From the NCBI GenBank assembly GCA_025148965.1, contig CP102273.1, positions 2,852,001 to 2,916,000 of the forward strand: a stretch of DNA of 64,000 bases, given 5' to 3'. This document shows positions 45,856 through 55,494 of this stretch, in pieces. How positions within the stretch are numbered: the stretch's first letter is position 1; every line of letters starts with the position of its first letter. Source of the stretch: Intestinibacter bartlettii (GTDB lineage: Bacteria; Bacillota; Clostridia; Peptostreptococcales; Peptostreptococcaceae). The translations under genes and the position numbers were made by a program. The notes under the pieces were generated by a model. The model searched no databases. It had not been told where the DNA came from and saw nothing but the letters and a program-made list of their open reading frames with translations.

Positions 45856-47130
45856 CTATGTTATCTCATTCTTTTCCCTCATAATTTTTTCTTTTCTTCT
45901 TTTTAATATAACGCCAGAAAATATGCCTAATACTGACCAAACTAATAACCATATCAACATAAAATCAAACCCTAATTTTAAATTTCCGATACTTTCTCCG
46001 TATGATATAAACCTGCTAATTATTATTGGTACATACATATCTGGTGTTAATGCTATTAATGATATTATACCTGTTGCCATACCTGTTGATTCAACTGGTA
46101 TACCTGCATCACCTAAGATTGACCAATATGTTGATTTAAGAACATTAACTATATATGCTAACACAATTGTAATTATTATACATATTGCAGTTACTTTTGA
46201 CGTAAAAAGTACTGCGACTATAGATATTGCTCCTGCTAAAAATACAAGCATCATTCCTTGTCCCTTTGTTTTGAATTTGTCTATTATAAATCCACCAGTG
46301 AATCCTGCTAAAAATACTATTACATAACTACGAACAATTGATAATGTACTAGATAAATTTGCTGAGATTCCTAAAACTCTAGTACAATAAGTTCCAATAT
46401 AACCATTTGCCGTACACCACAATGTATATCCGCTCATAATTACAAATATACAAATCCATATAGAAGAACTTGTAAGCGATGTTATAACAATAGTAATAAT
46501 ACTATCTGATTTTGCTTTTTCTTTATTTTCATTATTTTCAATTTTATCTTCAGGTATTACAAAGATAGTAGCAAACATTAAAAGTATAAATACTACTGCA
46601 TTTATTATAAGTAATACACGGAAACCTGCAGACATTGATGCAAAACCTGATATTACAAAAAGACAAATTGTTGCAACTATTGTTTGACCAATGCCTCTTA
46701 ATCCTTCACTAATTCCATATAATCTTCCTTGTTCTTCTTCACTGCCCAATTGTCTAACAGCTTTTAAATATGGTGACCAAAAAGTAGCTATACTAAATAT
46801 CCCATATAATCCATGAATTATAATAAGTGATGTAAATCCAGGTAATAGGCAATACCAAATTGTTATTAGCGCCATTGCAAAATTTGATATTACTAAAAGT
46901 TTTTTTGTACTAAATTTGTCGGCAAGTACCCCACTAACTGGATAGCAAATCACACAAAATATTGCATAAACAGAACCTAATGTTCCTATTTGTATGTCAG
47001 TAAGATTTAATGCATCCATCATCTGATCATAAAATGAAAATCTAAGAAGTGGAGTTAGATACATCAATCCTGCTATTAAACTAAGAATTAATAAAACTAA
47101 TGTCCTATTTTTTACTCCTTTATCATTCAT
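45856..47130 (-). CDS. Major facilitator superfamily transporter
   Basis: 424 aa, 12 membrane helices, central basic/acidic loop (EDKIENNENKEKAKSD). N-terminal half has GTLGSVYAIFCVICYPVSGVLADKFSTKKLL, the MFS loop 2-3 motif. Resembles glycerol-phosphate/sugar-acid-type symporters of anaerobes. Follows the BCCT transporter gene by 37 nt, so probably imports a substrate or exports a product of the methyl-transfer pathway. Substrate unknown. Confidence 0.88.
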   Translation of the reverse strand: MNDKGVKNRTLVLLILSLIAGLMYLTPLLRFSFYDQMMDALNLTDIQIGTLGSVYAIFCVICYPVSGVLADKFSTKKLLVISNFAMALITIWYCLLPGFTSLIIIHGLYGIFSIATFWSPYLKAVRQLGSEEEQGRLYGISEGLRGIGQTIVATICLFVISGFASMSAGFRVLLIINAVVFILLMFATIFVIPEDKIENNENKEKAKSDSIITIVITSLTSSSIWICIFVIMSGYTLWCTANGYIGTYCTRVLGISANLSSTLSIVRSYVIVFLAGFTGGFIIDKFKTKGQGMMLVFLAGAISIVAVLFTSKVTAICIIITIVLAYIVNVLKSTYWSILGDAGIPVESTGMATGIISLIALTPDMYVPIIISRFISYGESIGNLKLGFDFMLIWLLVWSVLGIFSGVILKRRKEKIMREKNEIT

Positions 47131-47167
47131 AGAAAATTCCCCCTTTTTTACCGTTTACTAAATTGAA

Positions 47168-48724
47168 TTATTTTTTATCTATTGATTTGCCCTTTTCTTT
47201 TAATTTTAGATCTGCTTTTAATACTTTTTGTAAGCTATAACATATTGCAGCTAATATAAATAAAAATGGGAATGATGCTGCTACAGAAATATTCTTTATT
47301 GCATTTAATCCTCCTGTAAGTAAAAGAATTATTGCAAATAAAGCTAATATTATTCCCCATAAAATTTTTCTATAATTACTAGGATTTAATTCTCCTTTTG
47401 AACTCATCATACTTAAAACAAATATCGCTGAATTTGCAGATGTTATAAAAAAAATAACTAAAACTATAACTGCAATTATAGATAATATTGTCCCCGCAGG
47501 ATATTCATTAAATATGAAATATAATGCTGTTTCTGGAGTCGCTACCATATCAATTAATGTTTGTGCATCAAATAAATTAACTACATTTAGCGCTAAATTT
47601 CCAAAAACTCCAAACCATACCATACATGCTATTGATGGAACTAATATAACTCCCATTATAAATTCTCTAATCGTTCTTCCTTTTGATATTCTAGCTATAA
47701 AAACACCTGTAAATGGTGCCCATGTAATCCACCATGCCCAGTAAAATACTCTCCAAGTATAAATCCATGTATTATCACCATAAGGATTTATTTTCAAACT
47801 ATCCATTACAAATCCTGATATATATTCTCCAATTCCATTTACTATACTATTAAGTGTTGATTGAATTGGTCCTACACAAAATGCAATTATTAGCAAACTC
47901 ACTGCTAAAATTAGATTTGCATTTGATAAATACTTCATACCTTTATCCAATCCAGATACTGCAGTATATATATAAATAATCGCAATTACAACTATCATCA
48001 TTATCCAAAGTTTTACATTAACATTTATTCCAAATATATAATTTAAGCCCTGACAAATTTGTATACAAGCCATTCCTAAAGATGTTGCAACCCCTATTAC
48101 AGTAAGTACTATTGTAAATATATCTATCGCATTTCCAATGGTTTTTCCCATTTTATTTTTTCCTATAATAGGTTCAAATAAACAACTTATAAGTGCCGGT
48201 TTATTTTTATTGTATTGAAAATATGCTAGTCCTAATCCTACTATTGCATATAACGACCATGGATGTACTCCCCAATGCATAAAGCATGATTTTATTGAAA
48301 AATGAATAGCTTCCTGACTCATAGGATCTATGCCGTCTATAGGTTGTATATAATGAGCTAATGGTTCTGCTATTGACCAAAATACAAGACCGACTCCCAT
48401 ACCAGCACAAAATAGCATTGCAAACCACGTAATCGTGTTATATTCTGGTTCACAATCATCAGGACCAAGTTTTATGTTGCCAAATTTACTAAATCCAATA
48501 TATACACAAAATATAACTAAACAAAATGTAATTAATAAGTAAAACCAGGAGAAATGATTTTGTAAAAATAAATATATACTGCTTGATATATTTTCAAATC
48601 CTTTGCTATTAATTATTCCATATACAACTATAAATATAGTTATTAAAATTGATATAACAAAAACAGTATTATTTTTCGACCATTCATTTATATTTCCCCT
48701 TGAATCTTTATTTTTTCTTTCCAT
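47168..48724 (-). CDS. BCCT-family betaine/carnitine/choline transporter
   Basis: 518 aa from ATG 48724 after GGGGGAAAT. Twelve membrane segments; substrate-site features are the CAGMGVGLVFWSIAEPLAHY stretch and the Trp-rich WRVFYWAWWITWAPFTGVFIARISKGRTIREF. The GMGVG form is closer to Na-coupled betaine carriers than to CaiT. It lies between corrinoid copy 1/MFS and the mttB operon, which supports import of a quaternary amine for demethylation. Confidence 0.95.
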   Translation of the reverse strand: MERKNKDSRGNINEWSKNNTVFVISILITIFIVVYGIINSKGFENISSSIYLFLQNHFSWFYLLITFCLVIFCVYIGFSKFGNIKLGPDDCEPEYNTITWFAMLFCAGMGVGLVFWSIAEPLAHYIQPIDGIDPMSQEAIHFSIKSCFMHWGVHPWSLYAIVGLGLAYFQYNKNKPALISCLFEPIIGKNKMGKTIGNAIDIFTIVLTVIGVATSLGMACIQICQGLNYIFGINVNVKLWIMMIVVIAIIYIYTAVSGLDKGMKYLSNANLILAVSLLIIAFCVGPIQSTLNSIVNGIGEYISGFVMDSLKINPYGDNTWIYTWRVFYWAWWITWAPFTGVFIARISKGRTIREFIMGVILVPSIACMVWFGVFGNLALNVVNLFDAQTLIDMVATPETALYFIFNEYPAGTILSIIAVIVLVIFFITSANSAIFVLSMMSSKGELNPSNYRKILWGIILALFAIILLLTGGLNAIKNISVAASFPFLFILAAICYSLQKVLKADLKLKEKGKSIDKK

Positions 48725-48911
48725 AATATTTCCCCCATTCAATAATTAAACCTTAAAATTAATATATATTTATATAAATAGTAAACTTAAACAATACATA
48801 ACATCCATTTTATATAATAAAAAAAGTTGTTTTTTGATATATTCTATAACAATAATAGTCTGATTATATTCTTATATTTTTTATTTATAAGTTATTATTC
48901 ATTATAATTCT

Positions 48912-48944
48912 AAATAAAGGCACATATAATTATGTGCCTTTATT
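48912..48944 (-). terminator. Terminator of the mttB operon
   Basis: Perfect AATAAAGGCACATA stem with a short TAAT-type loop; T-rich on both sides. It lies about 95 nt past the corrinoid copy 2 stop. The rest of 48743-49038 shows nothing further. Confidence 0.75.
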
Positions 48945-49038
48945 CAACTGATGTACATATTTAATTTCTAATATTTCGCAAACTTTTATAGTAAATTAAT
49001 AATAATGCTTATTTAATTTAACCCATCCTTACTTTTTA

Positions 49039-49671
49039 TTAAGCTCCTACAAATCCTTTACAAAGCGCTACTGCTCCAGTTGCATCTTCTGAATATCCAT
49101 CAGCACCTATAGTATCTGCAAATTCTTTATTTACTGGTGCTCCACCAACAGCAACCTTTACATCTAATCCTTTTTCTTTTATTAATGCTACTGTATCTCT
49201 CATTGCAGGCATTGTTGTTGTTAACAATGCTGATAGTCCAACTATTTGTGCATTATTTTCAACTATAGCATCAACAAACGCTTGTGGTGATTGATCTATA
49301 CCAATATTTATTACAGTAAATCCTGAACTTTCTAACATCATAGCTACTAAGTTTTTACCTATATCATGTAAATCTCCTTCAACAGTTCCTATTACTACTG
49401 TTCCTAATGATTTTAAGTCTCCATCTTGAAGAAGTGGTTTTACATAATTTAATCCAACTTGCATTGTTTCAGCACTCATTAAAACTTCTGGTACAAATAA
49501 TTCTCCACTTGCCATCATTGGTCCAATTACATTCATAGCTTCTATAAGACCATTATTAACTATATCACCTACTGCTACACCAGCATCTATAGCTTCTTTT
49601 ATTTTATCAACTATTTCCTCATCTTCACCATCTATAACAAGTTCTTTTATTTCTTCAACATAATTTGCCAT
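49039..49671 (-). CDS. Corrinoid (B12-binding) methyltransferase protein, copy 2 (mttB operon)
   Basis: 210 aa. Helical cap (AIDAGVAVGDIVNNGLIEAMNVIGPMMASGELFVPEVLMSAETMQVGL) and B12 domain with GDLHDIGKN, GLSALLTTTMPAMRD and AVGGAPVN. This is the copy that follows mttB and the methyl-THF methyltransferase in one operon (53 nt from the latter), so it is the likely physiological methyl carrier between them, like MtgC. Confidence 0.94.
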   Translation of the reverse strand: MANYVEEIKELVIDGEDEEIVDKIKEAIDAGVAVGDIVNNGLIEAMNVIGPMMASGELFVPEVLMSAETMQVGLNYVKPLLQDGDLKSLGTVVIGTVEGDLHDIGKNLVAMMLESSGFTVINIGIDQSPQAFVDAIVENNAQIVGLSALLTTTMPAMRDTVALIKEKGLDVKVAVGGAPVNKEFADTIGADGYSEDATGAVALCKGFVGA

Positions 49672-49724
49672 TCTAAATAACCCCCTATTATTTATTTTTT
49701 TATTAAAATTTATATATTATTTAA

Positions 49725-50522
49725 TTATTCTAAAAGCTCTTTTCTATGAGCTTTTAAATATTTTTTAGTAAATCTGTCTTTGTTAAGCAATGCTTCGCCA
49801 GCAAATATCATACTCATCATTTTTCTATTACCTGGGTCTAGAACTGCTCCATCAAGACCTGCATGCATACACATTGCCAAATAAGTTCTATTTAATAACC
49901 CTCTATTCGGTAATCCGAATGATATATTGCTAAGTCCACACATAAAATGCACTTCTGGAAAATTTTGTTTTATATTTGCAATTGTGTTAAGTGCAACTAA
50001 TCCCATATTTGAATCTGTACTTATTGGTTGAATTAACGGATCTATATACATATTTTCGTATGGTACACCATCTTCATACATTTTATTTATTAATTCTATA
50101 CCGATTTTTGTCCTTACTTCATCACTTGGACTTATTCCATTTGCATCATCAATTAATAAAGCTACTATCTTTGCATCATATTGTTTTACTAATTTTATAA
50201 CATCGTCGTATCTAGATTTTTCAGCAGTTATAGAATTTATCATTGGTACACCTTTGTGTACTTTTAATGCTGATTCTAATGCCTTTGGATTTGGACTATC
50301 TATACAACATGGTTTATCAACTACCTCTTGCACTATTTCAACTAACCATGGTAACATTTCTTCTTCTACATCAATTAATGTTCCACAGTTTACATCTATA
50401 TAGTCACTTCCTTGTTTACTTTGTCTTAGAGCTAATTCTTGAATAAATTCTTTATCTTTTGCTTTTATAGCCTCTGTTATCCCTTTTAAACTTGTGTTTA
50501 TTTTTTCTCCGACAATTACCAT
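49725..50522 (-). CDS. Methyltetrahydrofolate:corrinoid methyltransferase (MtgA-like)
   Basis: 265 aa pterin-binding TIM barrel: MVIVGEKINTSLKGI, GSDYIDVNCGT, CCIDSPNPKALE, GVPMINSIT, MYIDPLIQPIS and MCGLSNISFGLP match the AcsE/MtgA/MtqA type. Moves the methyl group from the methylated corrinoid protein to tetrahydrofolate, feeding the Wood-Ljungdahl methyl branch. Strong GGGGGGAATAGG region before ATG. Separated from mttB by a 104-nt gap holding a hairpin. Confidence 0.93.
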   Translation of the reverse strand: MVIVGEKINTSLKGITEAIKAKDKEFIQELALRQSKQGSDYIDVNCGTLIDVEEEMLPWLVEIVQEVVDKPCCIDSPNPKALESALKVHKGVPMINSITAEKSRYDDVIKLVKQYDAKIVALLIDDANGISPSDEVRTKIGIELINKMYEDGVPYENMYIDPLIQPISTDSNMGLVALNTIANIKQNFPEVHFMCGLSNISFGLPNRGLLNRTYLAMCMHAGLDGAVLDPGNRKMMSMIFAGEALLNKDRFTKKYLKAHRKELLE

Positions 50523-50553
50523 CCTATTCCCCCCCTACTCTAGTTATATATTT

Positions 50554-50610
50554 AATACAAAAATACTTTATGGAGTAAGAGTTTAACACCACCTTGTATT
50601 TTTGTATTAA
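50554..50610 (-). terminator. Intercistronic hairpin between mttB and the methyl-THF methyltransferase
   Basis: Perfect 14-bp stem TAATACAAAAATAC (50554-50567) with 50597-50610, 29-nt loop. Could attenuate or stabilise the mttB transcript; there is no T-run, so a processing or stability element is as likely. Confidence 0.55.
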
Positions 50611-50626
50611 AATATTCTAATTTATA

Positions 50627-52057
50627 CTAAATTTTATCTATGTCTTCTTGTTTCATACCAATACTTAACATGAAGTCATCTAATTGTTTTTCTATTTCTG
50701 GATCTAACTCTGGTTTTACATATGCAGCTAATTGTTTATCCATTCTTGCTTGCATTGAATCATAAAGTTGTTCATTTGGATCCATACCTTCTGGTAAGTT
50801 AGTTCTTAAGCTTACTTGTGGGATATAAGCTTTTCTACAGTTTTTAACTGTATGTTTTTGATTTAAGAATATACCTTCTGTTTCTACAACTTTCTTTAAT
50901 GTATCGATAGCTAAAGTTTTATCACTTACTTCTATATCTTCCATATAGTTAGCTAATCTATCTATAACTTCAAAGTCTAACATTAATTTTTCATAACTCA
51001 TTGTTGCGAATGAATCTAATATACCAGCAGAGTGCATAACTATATTTGCTTTGTAGAAATTACTATGCATTAAGCACATTGCAGTTTCTATACCAGCTTG
51101 GGCAGTTACACCTTTTGCATCAGATAAACCTCCGCCACTTCTGCAAGCCAAACCATATTTTTTAGCTAATAAAGAACCATATCTTCCTGCTTTTATTAAT
51201 TCTGGTGTTCCTATAGATGCATTTCCTGATTGAACATTAGAGCCATAACTTGCAAATAAGTACATAACTGGATTTCCTGGATTAATTAATTGTGTTAGTA
51301 CTATTCCTGCTAACATTTCTGCATTACACATTGCTACTGCACCAGCTATTGTAACAGGTGCTGTTGAACCTGGCATACAAGCCGAACAAACTGCTATTGG
51401 TTGGTTATATTCACAACCTTTCATTAGTGTATATAATGCATTTCTGTCCATTTTTAAAGGACTTGTTGGTGTAGAAAGAACTATATATCTATATTTTTCT
51501 TTTAATTTTTCTTTTCCACCAAATGCAATTTCTAATATCTTAAATATGTTTTCTTGGTCTTTTTCATCTCCTTGAATACCAAATAATACTTTTGAAGAAC
51601 GTTTTATAGTTGCATAAACCATAGCTGGTATACTTATTTCTGCTTCTATATCATATGGTTGAACTAGTATTCCACCATTAATGTCATATGATTTTTCCAT
51701 ATGGAATAAGTTTGCCATTGTTAAAAAGTCATCAAAAGTTGCATTTCTAACACTACCATCTCTATTTGTTATCATTGGAGATCCATACCCAGGTGTGTAA
51801 TTTACATCTGTTGTATTCACATTTATAGAGTATTGTTCATCTCTACCATACATAGTAAATTCTTTTGTAGCTATGTCTAAAGCATGCATTACTTGTTCTT
51901 CTGTAAAGAATGTTCTTCCATCTTCTTGTCTAAATCCATTTTTCTTAAATATTTCATTTACTTCATCAAGACCAAATTTTATACCTATTTCATTAAGTAT
52001 TTTCAAACTAGCTTGATGTATTTCTTCTACAGCTTTTAATTCCTTCTCACGATTCAT
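50627..52057 (-). CDS. MttB-family trimethylamine/betaine methyltransferase (non-pyrrolysine)
   Basis: 476 aa, the length of MtgB-type glycine betaine methyltransferases. MttB features: HQASLKILNEIGIKF, YTPGYGSPMITNRDGSVRNATFDDF, GGILVQPYDIEAE, YNQPIAVCSACMPGSTAPVT, AGIVLTQLINPGNPV and HSAGILDSFATMSYEKLMLDFE. The frame has no in-frame TAG, so it does not use pyrrolysine. Known relatives demethylate glycine betaine, proline betaine, carnitine or butyrobetaine; substrate here is undecided. First gene of an operon with the methyl-THF enzyme and corrinoid copy 2. Confidence 0.93.
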   Translation of the reverse strand: MNREKELKAVEEIHQASLKILNEIGIKFGLDEVNEIFKKNGFRQEDGRTFFTEEQVMHALDIATKEFTMYGRDEQYSINVNTTDVNYTPGYGSPMITNRDGSVRNATFDDFLTMANLFHMEKSYDINGGILVQPYDIEAEISIPAMVYATIKRSSKVLFGIQGDEKDQENIFKILEIAFGGKEKLKEKYRYIVLSTPTSPLKMDRNALYTLMKGCEYNQPIAVCSACMPGSTAPVTIAGAVAMCNAEMLAGIVLTQLINPGNPVMYLFASYGSNVQSGNASIGTPELIKAGRYGSLLAKKYGLACRSGGGLSDAKGVTAQAGIETAMCLMHSNFYKANIVMHSAGILDSFATMSYEKLMLDFEVIDRLANYMEDIEVSDKTLAIDTLKKVVETEGIFLNQKHTVKNCRKAYIPQVSLRTNLPEGMDPNEQLYDSMQARMDKQLAAYVKPELDPEIEKQLDDFMLSIGMKQEDIDKI

Positions 52058-52216
52058 AAATCTTTCCCCCTTTATTTGTAAATAAGATTATAGTTAATAT
52101 CATTATTACGTTTTTATTTAGGTATTTAGATTTTACAATAAAACCCTCAAAACCTTTTTTATATGACTTTTTTATTCTATCTTTTCTTTATACTATGATA
52201 GTAACACAACAATATT

Positions 52217-52276
52217 ATGCTTTTTTTATAACTATCATGCTATTTTTAATACAAATATGCTATTTTCAGTATTTTT
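52217..52276. promoter_or_regulatory. Three 20-bp direct repeats upstream of mttB
   Basis: ATGCTTTTTT (52217), ATGCTATTTT (52237) and ATGCTATTTT (52257), each exactly 20 bp apart, so on one face of the helix. A -10-like TATAAA lies between them and mttB with no good -35. Expected binding sites for an activator, most simply the PocR-AraC regulator at 53091. Confidence 0.65.
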
Positions 52277-52381
52277 ATTACTTTTCTGTTATTTTTTATA
52301 TATATCTGTTTAATTTTTATCTAAATTTTATATAAAATTTAATTTAATTATTCAAAATTTTATTTATAATTACTTGTTTAA

Positions 52382-53041
52382 CTACTTAACCTTTTTATTT
52401 TTCTTAAATTTTGAAAAATTATCTCTTATATAATCTCTAAGTTCTAGCGGGTCTTCAATATAATAATCTGCACCAATCTTCTTTCTAAATATATCTCGAA
52501 TTGGACCTCCACCTATGAATATAGTTAAATCTTCCCTTAATCCTCTTTTTTTTAATTCTTCTATTACCAACTGCATTTGATTCATTGTTGTTGTCAATAA
52601 TGATGACATCATAAGTATATCTGGCTTTTCTTTTTCTATTGCTTGTATAAAATTTTCTACTGAAACGTCAATTCCCAAATCTATCACTTCTACATTCATA
52701 GTTGTAAGCAGTGCTTTTATTATATTTTTTCCTACATCATGCAAATCACCATAAACCGTACCTATAACTATCTTTATTGCACCTTTTTTCCCTTTTACTT
52801 CTAAATAAGGTTGTAAAACTTTAAGACCTGCATGTAATGCTCTTGTAGACATCAATACTTCAGGTATTAATACAGCTTCATCTTTAAATTTTTCAGTGAT
52901 TGTATTAATCCCAGCCATAAGCCCGTTTTTTAATATATTTTCAGGAGGGTATTTAAGACCTAGAGCCTCCTTCGTATATTGCATAGTTTCACTCGCTTCT
53001 CCCTCAATAATAGCCTCACTAATCAACTTATAGTAATCCAT
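52382..53041 (-). CDS. Corrinoid (B12-binding) methyltransferase protein, copy 3
   Basis: 219 aa. Cap with PPENILKNGLMAGINTITEKFKDEAVLIPEVLMSTRALHAGLKVLQPYL, B12 motif GDLHDVGKN, SSLLTTTMNQMQLVIE and FIGGGPIRD, basic end KKNKKVK. Lies 49 nt downstream of the PocR-AraC regulator gene, so the two are probably one transcript. No methyltransferase of its own nearby other than mttB. Confidence 0.9.
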   Translation of the reverse strand: MDYYKLISEAIIEGEASETMQYTKEALGLKYPPENILKNGLMAGINTITEKFKDEAVLIPEVLMSTRALHAGLKVLQPYLEVKGKKGAIKIVIGTVYGDLHDVGKNIIKALLTTMNVEVIDLGIDVSVENFIQAIEKEKPDILMMSSLLTTTMNQMQLVIEELKKRGLREDLTIFIGGGPIRDIFRKKIGADYYIEDPLELRDYIRDNFSKFKKNKKVK

Positions 53042-53090
53042 ATTTTATCCCCCTATCCGTATAGTTTAGTTTCTATATTTTTTTGCTAAG

Positions 53091-54356
53091 TTATTTAAAT
53101 TTATTTCTATAAATCACTGGTGTTACCCCAATATATCTCTTAAATATTTTGGTAAAATAACTTTGGCTATTGAAACCAACCTTTTCAGAAATCTCTTGAA
53201 TTGATAATTCTCTCATAGACATAAGTTCAATTGATTTTTCAATTCTAACTCTTGTTATATAGTTATTTACTGTACAATTTAATTTTTCTCTAAATAAATG
53301 ACTTAAATAAGATGAACTTAAACATACACTATCTGCAACATCTTCTACAGTTATATTCTTATCGTAATTATCAGATATAAAACCTCTTGCCTCTTTCAAT
53401 AAAGATACTTGTTTATTTTGTGTAAGAATAAATATATCATCAACTAGTTCTAGTATGAAATTATTTAAATATAAAAATATATCCTCAGAAGATTTACATA
53501 CGTTCACTTTTTTATAAAATTCTTCAGATTTATCTATAGATAATTTAGAATCTAGTCCACCTTCTACTATAGCCCTTGATATACTTACTACTAACTCACT
53601 TGATCTTAATCTAATTTTTTCAGTATTATATTCTGATAATATCTCTATATCTGTAAATATTATTGGGAGAAAATCTATGATTTTATCTTTATTTCCAACT
53701 CTAATATATTGTAATAATTTTCTTTCCCTTTTAAAATAAGTGTCATAATCAAAAGTTTTATCTTTATTTCCTTTTTTTCTTTCCTCGATTTCTTTTACAA
53801 TTTGATTTCTCCAATATTGTCTATTTCTTTGCTCCAAAAATATATTATTATTCGTTCTCATTAAATAATTTACAACCAAAAGAAGCATTTCTGCTGCTGA
53901 TTGGCATTTTTCTGCAGAGATAATTTCTAACTTTTTAACTTTTTCACTTATTATTTCAAAATCAAACATATCTTGTGTACTTTCTTTTAATTCATCTAAG
54001 AAGAATTCATCCGCTTTCCAAAGGAGAACCTGACCACAAATAATACAACCTATATTTTGGTTATCTGCAATTATAGGTACAGACCACATCACTAAACCTG
54101 CATGGCATCTAAAAAAATACGTAGTTTTCCATCTAAATGCTTCCTGACATGCTTTTCTATACGATTGTTCGCACTTTTTTATAGCTTCTTCATTTGATCT
54201 TATATAAGAACAAAATTCACACATTTCTATATCTTTAGGAGTAAAAAATGTTTTTCCATATACATCAACAGCTTCAATAAATAAACCTGTTGCTTTTGAA
54301 AAATTAGTTAATAACTTTTCCATATACTCTTGATCTAGGTAATTTATGTTGTCCAT
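53091..54356 (-). CDS. PocR-sensor AraC-family transcriptional regulator
   Basis: 421 aa. N-terminal PocR ligand-binding domain with clustered Cys (CEFCSYIRSNEEAIKKCEQSYRKACQEA ... FFRCHAGLVMWSVPI ... CIICGQVLLW). A central helical linker follows, then a C-terminal pair of AraC helix-turn-helix motifs (NITVEDVADSVCLSSSYLSHLFREKL and LSIQEISEKVGFNSQSYFTKIFKRYIGVTP). PocR domains respond to small ligands of C1 and C2 pathways. Position in the middle of the cluster makes it the obvious activator of the mttB operon. Confidence 0.93.
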   Translation of the reverse strand: MDNINYLDQEYMEKLLTNFSKATGLFIEAVDVYGKTFFTPKDIEMCEFCSYIRSNEEAIKKCEQSYRKACQEAFRWKTTYFFRCHAGLVMWSVPIIADNQNIGCIICGQVLLWKADEFFLDELKESTQDMFDFEIISEKVKKLEIISAEKCQSAAEMLLLVVNYLMRTNNNIFLEQRNRQYWRNQIVKEIEERKKGNKDKTFDYDTYFKRERKLLQYIRVGNKDKIIDFLPIIFTDIEILSEYNTEKIRLRSSELVVSISRAIVEGGLDSKLSIDKSEEFYKKVNVCKSSEDIFLYLNNFILELVDDIFILTQNKQVSLLKEARGFISDNYDKNITVEDVADSVCLSSSYLSHLFREKLNCTVNNYITRVRIEKSIELMSMRELSIQEISEKVGFNSQSYFTKIFKRYIGVTPVIYRNKFK

Positions 54357-54462
54357 CCTATCCCCTCCTATTAAATAACTTTTTATCTATAATTATAGTT
54401 AATTGAATATTTTATCATTGCTATAATCTTTGTTTATAAATAAAGTATAATCTATTTTTTAT

Positions 54463-54515
54463 AAAAAAAAGGTACTAGAATAAAATTCATTTTAATTGAT
54501 TTTATCTAGTACTTT
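54463..54515 (-). terminator. Terminator of corrinoid copy 4
   Basis: AAAGTACTAGATAAAAT pairs with ATTTTATTCTAGTACCTTT (bulged), then T8 on the minus strand. A second AATATAGTAA-type hairpin lies at 54668-54703. Otherwise 54357-54706 shows nothing I can support. Confidence 0.75.
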
Positions 54516-54706
54516 GCTAATTAATTTGGTATATTTAATTATGGGAAAATATTTAAATTTTAATTATGGTAATGAAGTGACCTTTCATTAAAAATTGCTT
54601 TTAAAATCCATATTATACTACACGGTAAAATATAGATTATATAGCATACTATTTTAATATTTTCTAATAATATAGTAACATATGTATATTACTATATTAT
54701 TTGTTT

Positions 54707-55372
54707 TTATCTGCTTTTTTTTGTACTTTTTTGCTTTAATATCTTATCTAAATTTTCATCTAATAAATCTCTTAACTCAACTACATCCTTTGTATAATAG
54801 TCTGCTTTTATTTCCATAGCATATGCTCGTGTAACTGGAGCTCCACCAACAAATATAATTACATCATCTCTTAAATTTTTATTTTTTATTTCTTCTATTG
54901 TAAGTTTCATCTGTTTTAAAGTCGTTGTTAGTAGTGCTGAAATCATAACTAATTGAGGTTTATATTTTTTTATAGCATCTATAAACTTCTCTATACTAAC
55001 ATCTATTCCTAAGTCTATAACTTCTACACCAACTGTTGAAACCACCATTTTCACAAGATTTTTTCCTATATCATGTATATCTCCTTCAACTGTTCCTATA
55101 ACTGCTCTAGCTTTATACATATTATCTTTTTTTATATATGGAGATATAGTTTTAAGGCCGGCATTTAATGCTCTTGTTGCAACTAATGCCTCTGGAATTA
55201 ATACCATTTCTGTTTTAAATTTGTCAGCTAAAATTTCTATTCCTTTAATTAAACCTTCTTGTAATATTTTTTCGGGCGGATATTTTAAATTGACTAACTC
55301 TTTTACAATTTTACTTACTTCTTCAGCTTCCCCTGCCAATATATTTTGTCTCACTCTTTCATATACGTCCAT
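54707..55372 (-). CDS. Corrinoid (B12-binding) methyltransferase protein, copy 4
   Basis: 221 aa. Cap with PPEKILQEGLIKGIEILADKFKTEMVLIPEALVATRALNAGLKTI, B12 motif GDIHDIGKN, SALLTTTLKQMKLTIEE and FVGGAPVTRAYAMEIKADYYTKD, Lys-rich end. Closest in length and cap sequence to copy 3. It is the first corrinoid gene upstream of the regulator, with its own terminator, so independently expressed. Confidence 0.9.
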   Translation of the reverse strand: MDVYERVRQNILAGEAEEVSKIVKELVNLKYPPEKILQEGLIKGIEILADKFKTEMVLIPEALVATRALNAGLKTISPYIKKDNMYKARAVIGTVEGDIHDIGKNLVKMVVSTVGVEVIDLGIDVSIEKFIDAIKKYKPQLVMISALLTTTLKQMKLTIEEIKNKNLRDDVIIFVGGAPVTRAYAMEIKADYYTKDVVELRDLLDENLDKILKQKSTKKSR

Positions 55373-55456
55373 TTAACTCACCCCTTTTCAAAACCTTATA
55401 TATATTATTTTATTTAATAATTCTTTATACAACAATGTATTTTTGTGTTTTTTATG

Positions 55457-55486
55457 CAAAAAGGAGTTGAATAACATTCAACCCCC
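55457..55486 (-). terminator. Terminator of mntP
   Basis: GGGGTTGAAT / ATTCAACTCC stem with GTT loop and T5 on the minus strand. Confidence 0.85.
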
Positions 55487-55494
55487 AGATAGAT

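Noticed and set aside
50627-52057. Pyrrolysine (TAG) readthrough in the MttB homologue
   Set aside because: The 476-codon frame is full length with no in-frame TAG, so it is the non-pyrrolysine branch.
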